A DNA stretch of 64,000 nucleotides from Erythrophleum ivorense. Its lineage: Eukaryota > Streptophyta > Magnoliopsida > Fabales > Fabaceae. Both the position numbers and the translations under genes were made by a program. Of this stretch, positions 19,523 through 30,892 are shown one piece after another. Within the stretch, counting starts at the first letter, position 1, and every line of letters begins with the position of its first letter. The stretch spans positions 744,001-808,000 of the forward strand of contig JAIUCV010000090.1 in the NCBI GenBank assembly GCA_026724425.1, given 5' to 3'. The notes below the pieces were generated by a model that worked only from the letters and a program-made list of their open reading frames with translations, was not told the origin of the DNA and ran no database searches.

Positions 19523-20898
19523 TGAAACAACCAAATTTTTTTTTTTTATAATTAGCCCAGATTAATATTCCCATAAATAATAATCCTCAACAGCTAATTC
19601 AACACAATGCGGAAGAAAACCAATATTATTATTAAATCATAAATAATTATTCAACAATAACCAATAAAGAATAAAACCAATAAAACCAATAAAGAATAAC
19701 TCTAGCAACCTAAACACCAGGTTTGCTACATTATTGAAAATAGACTAACACCCTAGGAATTCCTTGTCAACCACAACAACAATGCCAATATCAAATTCCT
19801 AATCTCATCATCCTCTTCTCTCGGTCTCTTTCCGCGGAAGAACATTGCTGTTACCTGCATCACATTGGAATAGAGATGCGTAAGTATTATCATAAATACT
19901 TAGTGAGTGGATCATCCTGCCTACAGGCCAATTACGTCAAACACTAGACAAAACATCACATTAAACAACAACAATAACAATGCTCAACATTAATCAACAG
20001 TACAAACCATCCCTGTCAGGAACACCCACGTTTCCTGACACCCAGGTTGGTGTCGACCGACACCTCTATGGTGTCGATCGACGCCAACCTCCCGAGTGTC
20101 GATCGACACTCATCGAGTGTCGCTCGACACCGGCTTGACGCCCAGAAACCAAACGCGAAGAAACAGTGCGAAAATAGTAAAATCTAACACCAATCAATGG
20201 GATTCAACCCCCATAAACGCATCAAACCACACAAAAACGAAGAACAACTCATAAACAACAACATAAACTCAAAATCAAACAATCTCTAATGAATAACGGA
20301 CCTACAGTCACGCACTCACCTTGAAAAGGGATTGGAAAGAGGGAAAGGAGATAGAACAGCCACCCACAACCTCAGATCAAGCCTCCAAACTTCAGGAATC
20401 TCCCAAGTCACCTCTGAAAAGTCTCTGCCTCCTTTTCTAACTTAGAAACTCCAAAAAGTGACTTTTTCTCGCGGCCAGAGACTTTATTCGCGACTTAGGG
20501 TTTCCAAAACCCTTAAACCAGCCAAAACCAGCCGACTTAAATCAAACCGGTCGATTTCTCAATAACCGGTGTCGATCGACACCCTCCCTTGGTGTCGGTC
20601 GACACCCATCGACCAAACCAACTCCAATTGCAAATCGATCGACTTAAACCGGAAATCAAACCCGATAACCGGTGTCGATCGACACCCTTCGGGTGTCGAT
20701 CGATACTAGTCGTTCAGAAGCATTTAACACACTTTCTTCGCGATGCTTGAACCTTAGACCGACCGCACAACAATCAAACAAGAACATGTACAGCCAACCC
20801 TCAATTCACACCTCTAAGAGCATGTGCCAACTACTCCCGAACCCCTAGCATCGTCCAACACCACTTCCAAAACAACTTCCAGGTTCACGGATGTTACA
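19523..20898 (-). repeat. 5' LTR of element E
   Basis: This LTR has the same length and appears to have the same sequence as 12459-13834. The leader-intron signals are donor CAAG/GTGAGT at 20319 and acceptor GATGCAG ending at 19855 (465 nt). The primer site TGGTATCAGAGC is at 19508-19519 on the minus strand. Confidence 0.92.
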
Positions 20899-20903
20899 GC
20901 TTG

Positions 20904-21052
20904 AATCTTAGACCGACTGCACAACAATCAAACAAGAACATGTACAACCAATCCTCAATTCACACCTCTAAGAGCATGTGCTAACTACTCCCGAACCCCT
21001 AGCATCGTCCAACACCACTTCCAAAACAACTTTCTGGTTCGCGGATGTTACA
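20904..21052 (-). repeat. 3' LTR of element F, second part
   Basis: The LTR of F resumes after the GCTTG duplication and ends at GGATGTTACA, directly followed by the complement of the polypurine tract. Confidence 0.85.
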
Positions 21053-21451
21053 ATTCTCCCCCACTAAACTGGATTCGTCCTCGAATCCCAACAAAAACGT
21101 CTCTCAAAGACCTCAAAAACTCATATCGAGGTAGCGACCCCCAATATAAGTCTGTCGGGCACCCACCGTCCCAACAAAAGTAGACCCACCGTTTACTCTA
21201 AAGGCCCACCGCCTCTAGATATAACGAGTAATAAAATCTGAAACGCGTACCAACATATGACCACAAACTTTCAATGACCCCACCGGCCAAAGAAACTTGT
21301 AACATCCAAAACGCGAAACCAAAATATGAGGCAAAACTCCATCTCATATAACTCCACAAATGTATATCGTACAACGAAACGAAAATACATAAATCCAAAA
21401 CCAACAACAACAAAACCAAAAGCAAGACTAGAACCACAAAGATGAAGAAGC
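21053..21451 (-). other. 3' untranslated region of element F
   Basis: This holds the polypurine tract next to the LTR and a shortened form of the GGTGGG-type repeats (about 21130-21215). No gene is seen. Confidence 0.7.
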
Positions 21452-22633
21452 TCACTCCACAGCCTGCTTGTCGAACCACTTTCCGAACTTCAGCTTCATC
21501 TTTGCCTCTGGCTCCCAAGTCTGCTCCTCTGTGCCAATACAGTCCCACAAGACTCTCAACAATGGCACCCTCCTGTTCCGCAGAACGTTGACTCTCCTCT
21601 CAAGAATCCTCACAGGAACTGCCGGAACTGTCATATCTGGCGGAAGATCCTCTGGAATCTCAACCACTAACTCCTCTGAAGGATGCAAACACCTCCTCAA
21701 CATAGAGACATGAAACACCTTATGAAAGGCGCTCATAATCGGTGGCAACTCCAACCGATAAGCCACTGGCCCAACTCGCTCCACCACTGGAAACGGACCC
21801 ATAAAACGCGGACTGAGCTTGTTCTCTGCTATGGACCTGTTAGGGCCCCTCAACATAGCCATCTTGAGATAAACTCTATCTCCCACCTGAAACTCAAGCT
21901 CACGTCGCCGCCTATCTGCATAACTGCCCTGTCTATCCTGAGCCTCCTTCATGTTCAACCTCAAGACACGGATCTTCTCCGTCGTCTCCTGAACAAAACT
22001 AGCTCCAAACATGCTGCGCTCCCCCACTTGGGTCCAGCATAACGGTGTCCTGCATGGCCTCCCATACAAAGCCTCATAAGGAGCCATGCCAATACTAGAC
22101 TGAAAACTGTTGTTATAAGCAAACTCTGCCAAACACAGATGATCAGCCCAATGACCACCCCAATCCAGTACACACATCATAAGCAGATCCTCCAAAGTCT
22201 GAATAGTCCTCTCTGACTGCCCATCTGTCTGCGGATGATACGCTGTACTCATATGCACCTTAGTGCCCATCTCAGTCTGAAATGCCCTCCAAAACTCTGA
22301 AGCAAACCTCGGATCTCTATCCGACACAATACTGGCTGGCACTCCATGCAGCCTCACAATCTCTCGCACAAACTTCCTAGCCAAGACAGCCGCTCCATCT
22401 GTCTTCTTGATGGCCAAGAAATGTGCTGATTTGGTCAAGCGATCCACAATGACCCAAATAGCATCGAAAGTCCGTGAGATAGGCAATCCCACAACGAAAT
22501 CCATAGTGATCATATCCCACTTCAAATAATAAAACAATAACCAATAAACCAACAAACCAATAAAACCAATAACCCTATCATCCCCCTCTTCAGTCTCGAT
22601 CCCGCGGTCACACAATCCTGCTACCTGCATCAC
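21452..22633 (-). pseudogene. pol: LTR-integrase fusion frame of element F
   Basis: The frame encodes 393 residues. The first 35 or so come from LTR sequence (it opens at the GTGATGCAG acceptor block), and from 22521 downward it is the integrase core and chromodomain-like tail (KWDMITMD, VSDRD, QSERT, EEQTWEP). A deletion joined LTR U5 to integrase with the short shared sequence GAA, removing primer site, gag, protease, RT, RNase H and the integrase zinc domain. The frame happens to stay open. Whether it is ever translated is unknown; by default it is a relic. Confidence 0.8.
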
Positions 22634-23597
22634 ATTAAGAAAGAGATGCGTGAGTATTATAATAAATACTCAGTGAGACGATCATTCCGTCTACAGGCCA
22701 ATTACGCCAACCACTAGACAATACAACAATATCAACAATAACCATAACAATAACCATCAACAGTAATAACAGCAACAATACTCGCACAACAGCACTAGTG
22801 TCGATCGACACCCCACCGACACCAAAGTGTGTCGCTCGACACTAGCAACCTCGGTGTCGACCGACACCAAAAGGTGTCGCTCGACACACTCCCGAAACCC
22901 AGAAACCAACAGCGACGAAACAATTGGAAACAAGTATAAAAACATCCAAATCAATGGGATTCAACCCCCATAATCGATCAGTAACTCAAATAATTCAAGA
23001 ACAACTCGAAATAGCAACAACACAACAAATCTCCAGTGATTCACGGACCTACGGTCTCGCACTCACCTTGAAACGGATTAGAAACAAAGGTGAAAGATGA
23101 ACAGCAACCACCAAGCCTTAGATCGATCCTCCAAAGTCCAAAAACTCCTAAAAATCGCCTCCCAACTCTCTGGAAAAGTCTCTGCCTCGAAAAATGAGCC
23201 TCTCTCGCGGCCACAAGGGTTTTAAATCGCGGAATAGGGTTTCCATTGCCTAAACCGGACAAAACCAGCCGACTTGAATCAAACCGGTCGATTTTCCAAT
23301 AACCGGTGTCGATCGTCACCCTTCCTTGGTGTCGGTCGACACCCATCGAGCAAACCAACTCAAACCACAAATCAAACGCGCAATCGACTTAAACCGGAAT
23401 CGAACTAGTCATTCGGAAGGATTTAACACACTTTCTTCGCGATGCTTGAATCTTAGACCGACTGCACAACAATCAAACAAGAACATGTAAAGCCAATCCT
23501 CAATTCACACCTCGAAGAGCATGTGCCAACTACTCCCGAACCCCTAGCATCGTCCAACACCACTTCCAAAACAACTTTCTGGTTCGCGGATGTTACA
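22522..23597 (-). repeat. 5' LTR of element F, end deleted
   Basis: This LTR belongs to the GAGTATT-hairpin subtype (22651-22672, loop altered) with palindrome pairs near 22800-22885 and 23305-23345. Its terminal part and primer site are missing at the junction with integrase. Confidence 0.8.
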
Positions 23598-24843
23598 GAT
23601 TACATACGCTCTTTGAGGTACGAATTGAGGATTGATTGTACATGTTCTTGTTTGATTGTTGTACAGTCGGTTTAAGGTTCAATCATCTCGAAGAAAATGT
23701 GTAAAAAGCTCGTAAATGTCTAGTGTCGATCGACACCAAAGGGGTGTGTCGATCGACACCGGTTATCGTGAGCGATTCCGGGTTTAGTCGATCGAATTGA
23801 GGTTGGTTTGGTTTGGTCGATGGGTGTCGACCGACACCAAGGAAGGGTGTCGATCGACACCGGTTATTGGAAAATCGACCGGTTTGATTCAAGTCGGCTG
23901 GTTTTGTTCGGTTTGGGGCAAGGGAAGCCCTAGGTCGCGAATAAAAGCCTTGTGGCCGCGTGAGAAGTCACTTTTTCATGACAGCAACTTTTCAGAGGTG
24001 ATTTTGGAGTTTTGTGAAGTTTGGAGGCTTGATCTGAGGCTTTGGGTTGTTGTTCTATCTCCTTCTCCTTCCTTTCAATCCGTTTCAAGGTGAGTGCGTG
24101 ACTGTAGGTCCGTCAATCGTTAGAGATTGTTTGATTTCGAATTTGTGTTGTGTTCTTGAGTTGTTTATGCTGGAAATCGTGTTTTGGATGTATTGGGGCG
24201 TTGAAAACCCTTTGATTGTGTGTTTTTGCGATTTCTTATGCGATTTTCGTAGCTTCTGGTGTCTGAGCGTCGGGCTAGTGTCGACCGACACTCGATGAAT
24301 GTCGATCGACACTCAGGAGGCTGGCGTCGATCGACACCATAGAGGTGTCGGTCGACACCGACCTGGGTGGTCAGGAAACGTGGGTGTTTCCTGACAGGGA
24401 AGTTTCAGTTGTTGATTATTGTTCTTGCTGTTGTTTATTATTGATGTATTGTCTATTGTTTGACGTACTTGGCCTGTAGGCAGGATGATCCACTCACTAA
24501 GTATTTATGATAATACTTACGCATCTCTATTCCAATGTGATGCAGGTAACAGCAATGTTCTTCCGCGGAAAGAGACCGAGAGAAGAGGATGATGAGATTA
24601 GGAATTTGATATTGGCTATTTTGTTGTGGTTGACCAGGAATTCATCATTTTAGGGTGTTAGTTTTACTTCAATAATGTAGCAAACCTGGTGTTTAGGTTG
24701 CTTATTCGTTATTGGTTTATTGGTTATTGGTTATTTGTTGAACAATTACTTATGATTTAATGTTATTGATTTCTTTCGAGAACTTCCGCATTGATAATTT
24801 ATCATAATTATTTATAAAAAAAAAAAAAAGCTTGGTTGTTTCA
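23598..24843 (+). repeat. 5' LTR of element C, second part
   Basis: This continues the LTR begun at 11300-11371 after the GATTA duplication and ends GTTGTTTCA at 24843. It carries palindrome pairs (about 23720-23863 and 24278-24358), the inverted repeat with one extra base, the hairpin and leader-intron signals. The primer site TGGTATCAGAGC is at 24847-24858. Confidence 0.88.
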
Positions 24844-25059
24844 TTTTGGTATCAGAGCGAATACGGTTTTAGGACTGTTAGCATTGGGTGAATTGGACTG
24901 TGTGTTTAATTGATTATGTGAGTTAGTCAGTTAGTGGTCTAGTCTCATCCTCTCGGTCTTCCAGTTTTCCGCGGTAAGTGAGTTGGATATTTGGTGTGTT
25001 GTGTTTTGTGTTGTGTGCTGACTTTGCTCATGTTCTGTACTTGGTGGTAGTGCAAAGAG

Positions 25060-28000
25060 ATGGATGCAGGTCGTGGTCGTGGTCGCGGTGCAGCCCGTGG
25101 GGGCAGAGGAGCTGGTCGCGGTGGGCGAGGAGCGGGTCGTGGCGGTCGGGGTGCTGGTCGTGGTGTGCCAGAGGCTGAGGTCTCAGTGGAGAGTGCAGCG
25201 CCGAGTGTGGCGGCAGCGTCGGTGACACAGTCTGTTTCGTTGGCCGGTGGGGCTAACTCAGGTGCCAGTGGTGGCGCAGGAGCTGGAGCAGTTCCCGGTG
25301 GGGGCGCTGCCTTAGCTCAGGGAGAGTTGATTGTGGGGCTACTGACGCAGTTGTTGGCACGTCTTCCTCAGGCAGTTCCACAGCAGGCTCCGGTTGCACC
25401 TCCAGCGGCCGGGGCACAGGTTGGTGCCGGGGCACAGGTTGGTGCCGGTTTTGTTGAGCAGCAGGAGGCTGCGGTGCAGCAGGGTGTTGCGGTTGGGAAT
25501 TCGCCTTATCGTGAGATGATGAGGGAGATGCAGAGGATTGGCACGCCTATGTTTGAGGGCGGTGTTACTCCAGAGCAGGCTGACGAGTGGCGTCAGAGGT
25601 TAGAGAGGAACATTGGAGGTGATGCACATTTGTGGTGGAGGTCTGTTAGGACCCGGAGAGAGGTTTGGACTTGGGTGGATTTCGTCGAGGAGTTCAACCA
25701 CAAGTTTTTCCCTCAGGAGGCTCGTGACAGACTGCAGTTGAGGTTCTTAGACTTGACGCAGAGCGAGAGGTCTGTTCGAGAGTATGATGCAGAGTTCTGC
25801 AGATTGGTGGTCCACACTGGTGGTGAGCTGATTAGTGAGCGGGCATTGATGGCGAGGTTTCTTCAGGGACTTCGGAGGAACATCAGGACTCAGTGCAGAG
25901 GTGGTATGTACCACACTAGAGCTGGTTTAGTGGAGTTGGCACCTTCCATTGAGGAGGATTTGCGTGAGCCGGTGAGCTCAGCAATTGTACCAGTTGCAGT
26001 TGTTCCTGCTACCCATCCTCGGGGCCAGCAGCAGCATCAGCAGCGTAGAGGCTACAGTTCTGGTTATGGCAGGGGCGGCAGGCCTGCGCAGGGCCAGAAG
26101 AGGAGAGCAGGGGAGATATCTGCTAGTAGCCCGAGTACGGGTGGTTGTTTTGGGTGTGGGAGTCTGGATCACAGAGTTGCGACTTGCCCTAAGAGGGCGG
26201 GATCCAGAGAGACTTCAGTGTGCTTCTATTGCAGGGAGCCAGGGCACATCAAGCCCATGTGTCCCAAGTTGCAGCAGAGGGCAGTGGCAGCAGCGATTCA
26301 GCCGTTGGCTATTCAGTCGGCAGCTCAGGTTGCAGCGTTGCAGTCAGGTGGGGCGCCGCGGGTTTATACTCCGGCGGAGGTGGGCCAGACCAGTCAGTCA
26401 GGCCAGATCACAGGTAAAATTTTGACTCAGACTTTTAAGTTCTTAAAGGTAGAATTTTGGTGTTGTCTGTTTCTGTTATTTTACTGTGATAGAGTTAGAG
26501 GTTCTCAACACTTGTGGAATTGTGTAGGGACCTTGTTAGTTGGCGGTTTTGAGTCTCACGTGTTGTTTGACTCAGGAGCATCTAATTGCTTCATTACTCC
26601 GGAGAGAGCTGAGGGTAGTGGTATTCGGAGTAGCGTTGGCGAGGCTTCAGGCTTTGTCAAGGTGGCCGGTGGTGGTTTTCTGGCTACTTCGGGCAGAGCT
26701 AGAGCAGTTGATGTGCAGATTGGGGGGCAGACTATGCCAGCGGATTTGGTCATCAGTCCAGTGGAGCTGTATGACGTGATTTTGGGGATGGACTGGTTAT
26801 CTTCTTACCGAGTTCATCTGGATTGCTACAGAGGTAGAGTGGTGTTTGAGCGGGATGCAGGGAAGTTGGTTTATCAGGGAGTGAGACCGACTTCAGGGAG
26901 TATAGTGATCTCAGCTATTCAGGCAGAGCAGTTGTTAGAGCGGGGCTGCGAGGCCTATTTGGCGACGATTACTATGACAGAGTCCAGTGGTGAGGTGGTT
27001 TTGCAGGATATTCAGGTTGTCCAGGATTTTGAGGATGTATTGCCACCATCTCGGTCAGATCCTTTCACGATTGATTTAGAGCCCGGGACAGCTCCGATAT
27101 CAAAGACACCTTACAAGATGGCTCCAGCAGAGATGGCAGAGCTGAAGAAGCAGCTAGAGGACCTTTTGAGTAAAGGGTTCATCAGACCTAGTGTTTCGCC
27201 GTGGGGAGCACCAGTGTTATTTGTGAAGAAGAAGGATGGCAGTTTTCGGTTGTGCATTGATTACCGGGGACTTAATCGAGTCACAGTGAAGAACAGGTAC
27301 CCACTTCCGAGGATCGATGAGTTGTTGGATCAGTTGAGGGGTGCTACTTGGTTCTCTAAGATTGACTTGGCATCGGGATATCATCAGATTCCGATAGATG
27401 AGGCAGATGTTCGGAAGACAGCTTTTTGGACGAGGTATGGGCATTTCGAGTTTGTGGTCATGCCTTTTGGTTTGACTAATGCGCCGGCAGCTTTTATGAG
27501 GTTGATGAACGACGTGTTCAGGAAGTTTCTGGATGTGTTTGTCATCATTTTCATATATGATATTTTGGTGTATTCGAGGAGTCCAGAGGAGCATGCGACG
27601 CATTTGAGGCTTGTGTTGGAGAAGCTTCGAGAGCAGAAGCTTTTCGCTAAGTTGAGCAAGTGCAGTTTCTGGCAGAGAGAGATGGGGTTTCTTGGCCATA
27701 TTGTTTCTGCAGAGGGAGTTTCTGTGGATCCGGCTAAGATTGAGGCCATCCGAGATTGGCCTAGACCGAGTAGTGCTATCGAGATCAGGAGTTTTCTGGG
27801 TTTAGCAGGCTACTTCAGGAGGTTCGTCAAGGGGTTTGCGAGTATGTCTCCGCCGATGACGAGGTTGACCGGCAAGGATGTGCCGTTTGTGTGGTCGCAT
27901 GAGTGCGAGGAGAGCTTTGGGAAGCTAAAGGAGATGTTGACTAGTACACCAGTGTTGGCATTACCCGATCCGAGGAAGCCATATGTAGTGTACACAGATG

Positions 28001-29874
28001 CTTCAGGTGTTGGACTTGGTTGTGTTTTGATGCAGGAGGGCAGAGTGATTGCCTATGCTTCGAGGCAGTTGCAGGGCAGTGAGCGCAACCGTCCTACGCA
28101 TGATCTTGAGTTGGGAGCAGTGGTTTTTGCACTCAAGATTTGGAGGTCTTATCTTTATGGTGGTAGAGTGCAGATCTTTACAGATCACAAGAGTCTACAG
28201 CATATCTTTACTCAGCCCTTGCTGAATGCGAGGCAGACGCGTTGGGTGGAGTTTCTGGCAGACTATGACCTGGATATTGTTTATCATCCGGGCAAGGCCA
28301 ACTTGGTGGCAGATGCTTTGAGTCGACGGAGGGTTGATTCAGATAGAGAGCGTGGTGTTGAGGCTTTGGTCAGCGAGATTAGTACATTGCGTCTTTGTGC
28401 TATTTCAGAGGAGCCTTTGGGTTTGGAGGCAGCTGATCAGGCAGATTTACTCAGTAGGATCAGGGTGGCGCAGCAGAGTGATCAGGGTTTGATTGATGCT
28501 TCGCAGGTGTCTGGTTCTGAGTATCAGGTCTCTTCGAATGGGACTATCTTGGTTCGTGGGCGAGTTTGTGTGCCCAAGGATGTGGAGTTGAGACATGAGG
28601 TTTTGAGAGAGGCTCATTCGAGCAAGTTTTCGATTCATCCGGGTGCGACCAAGATGTACCGTGACCTCAAACGGTATTATCATTGGGTTGGGATGAAGAG
28701 AGATGTGGCAGATTGGGTTGCGAGGTGCAACACTTGTTCTTTGTTCAAGGCAGAGCATCAGGTGCCTAGTGGTCTTTTGCAGAGTTTACCCATTTCAGAG
28801 TGGAAGTGGGATATGATCACTATGGATTTTGTTGTGGGATTGCCTATCTCAGGGACATTCGATGCTATTTGGGTCATTGTGGATCACTTGACCAAGTCAG
28901 CACATTTCTTGGCCATCAAGAAGACAGATGGAGCGGCTGTCTTGGCTAGGAAGTTTGTGCGAGAGATTGTGAGGCTGCATGGAGTGCCAACCAGTATTGT
29001 GTCAGATAGAGATCCGAGGTTTGCTTCAGAGTTTTGGAGGGCATTTCAGACTGAGATGGGCACTAAGGTGCATATGAGTACAGCGTATCATCCGCAGACA
29101 GATGGGCAGTCAGAGAGGACTATTCAGACTTTGGAGGATCTGCTTAGGATGTGTGTACTGGATTGAGGTGGTCATTGGGCTGATCATCTGTGTTTGGCAG
29201 AGTTTGCTTATAACAACAGTTTTCAGTATAGTATTGGCATGGCTCCTTATGAGGCTTTGTATGGGAGGCCATGCAGGACACCCTTATGCTGGACCCAAGT
29301 GGTGGAGCGCAGCATGTTTGGAGCTACTTTTGTTCAGGAGACGACGGAGAAGATCCGTGTCTTGAGGCTGAACATGAAGGAGGCTCAGGATAGACAGAGG
29401 AGTTACGCAGATAGGCGGCGACGAGAGCTTGAGTTTCAGGTGGGAGATAGGGTTTATCTCAAGATGCCTATGTTGAGGGGCCCTAACAGGTCCATAGCAG
29501 AGAACAAGCTCAGTCCGCGTTTTATGGGTCCGTTTCCAGTGGTGGAGCGAGTTGGGCAAGTGGCTTATCGGTTGGAGTTGCCACCGATTATGAGCGCCTT
29601 TCACAAGGTGTTTCATGTTTGTATGTTGAGGAGGTGTTTGCATCCTTCAGAGGAGTTAGTGGTTGAGATTCCAGAGGATCTTCAGCCAGATATGACAGTT
29701 CCGGCAGTTCCTGTGAGGATTCTTGAGAGGAGAGTCAAGGTTCTGCGGAACAAGAGGGTGCCATTGTTGAGAGTCTTGTGGGACTGTAGTGGCACAGAGG
29801 AGCAGACTTGGGAGCCAGAGGCAAAGATGAAGCTGAAGTTCGGAAAGTGGTTCGACAAGCAGGCTGTGGAGTGA
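25060..29874 (+). pseudogene. gag-pol: Gag-Pol polyprotein of C, one nonsense codon and RT active-site loss
   Basis: From ATG 25060 the frame is open for 1368 codons through gag, protease, RT, RNase H and most of integrase, then hits TGA at 29164-29166 where relatives have TGG, and continues open to 29874. Unlike E and H the gag-pol TAG is absent: compensating one-base changes near 26447-26457 fuse the two. Gag lacks 18 residues (near 25612) and the protease-RT linker lacks six (near 27040). The RT motif FIDD reads FIYD (27550-27561; GAT to TAT at 27556), losing a catalytic Asp. The protein would be inactive as RT. Both CCHC knuckles and the integrase DDE residues remain. The stop codon overlaps the first bases of element D. 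Confidence 0.9.
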
Positions 29875-30825
29875 TATACCTCTATTTTACACCCTTTTTA
29901 CATCGTTATTATATACTTTATGCATGGTTTTACCGTGGCTTTTTGCTTTAAAAGGTAGTTTTTATGTATATATAGTGCCAAGAGTCATTTCAGGTCAAAA
30001 GATGCAATTTGGAGCAAAACAAAGGCAAAGGTCCTCAAAGCAGCTTCATGCACTATCATTTACTTTGGAGGAGCCCCAACAACATTCTACTCAATGGATT
30101 TCACCTAAACCAGTTCGCCGCGATGCCTACATGAGTTAGCTTTACAACGCAATTGGAATCATGCAATTTGGCCACGTAGAATGGGAGATATGATCGTTTT
30201 AGTGAAGAGTGTCAAATCAGCCGAAAACCGGACGTCTACACCAACCGCTCGACCGAACCGGTCGGACAGGGCCTCCAAGGCTCCCGTCCGACCCGACATC
30301 CTTTCACCATCCCGTGCGCGCCCGACCATCATCCCGTGCGACCGTTCGACCGCCAGCTCGACCCGAGCACCAGCCCGACCGACCGGTCGACCGCCCCGCT
30401 CGACCACGACACGCCCCGCTCGACCCGACTCGTTTCCGAAGCCTGTTTTGCACGTTTTCAAGCCCAAACTTACACCGCCTCTTATGTTTCGACCAAGACC
30501 TAGGTCAAGCCGCCCTTCAAGTTCTGAAGCATTATAAATACATCTTTTTAGCCTTGTAAAAGAAGAGAGCCACACATAGAGATACAAAATATTATTCAAT
30601 AAAAGTTCTTATAGTTTTTGCTTTCTTTCATTGTCTCCATCAAGAGAGGATCTCGGATCTCTGTTCTTATGAACATGAATTCGATTTCCTTCTTTATGTC
30701 TGAGTAGTTACCCTGTTAAGTGATAGGAAATTAAAGGATAGTGTTCATGCTTGCTTGACAATCGATCTATAGAATTAGGGTTTACATAAACTCTTCACCT
30801 TTGCTTGTGTTCATTGCTTGGTGTT
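29872..30825 (+). repeat. 5' LTR of D, 3' third deleted
   Basis: This matches 35249-36202 with roughly a dozen substitutions, then departs at 30826. The last 560 bp or so of the LTR and the primer-binding site are missing, so this copy could not be reverse transcribed normally. At 30220-30440 it is GC-rich with many CGACC and GGTCGA words. Confidence 0.85.
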
Positions 30826-30892
30826 CATTTATTTAATTTCGTTTTTCCTTTTTTTTGTTTTTGGTTTTTCAGGTTTTAAATCTTTCTCCTAG

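Larger units (their letters stand above)
12459..20898 (-). mobile_element. Element E: full-length, apparently intact chromovirus
   Basis: The 8440-bp element has two LTRs of 1376 bp each (12459-13834 and 19523-20898) in which I saw no difference in any block compared. Target duplication GCTTG is at 12454-12458 and 20899-20903. The primer site (19508-19519), polypurine tract, gag and pol are all present and open apart from the normal gag TAG. This makes it the youngest element here and the one best placed to supply proteins to its defective relatives. Confidence 0.9.
11372..23597 (-). mobile_element. Element F: internally deleted chromovirus carrying element E
   Basis: Its minus-strand ends are TGAAACAACC at 11372 and GGATGTTACA at 23597, with target duplication GATTA at 11367-11371 and 23598-23602; the host LTR of C reads straight through when F is removed. 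Its 3' LTR (11372-12458 plus 20904-21052) is split by E. Internally only the 3' untranslated region and part of integrase remain, joined directly to its 5' LTR fragment. Confidence 0.88.

Noticed and set aside
30159..30599. Overlapping open frames on both strands in the D LTR (also 35492-35976)
   Set aside because: They fall in the GC-rich CGACC block, where stops are rare in all frames, and lie in both LTRs.
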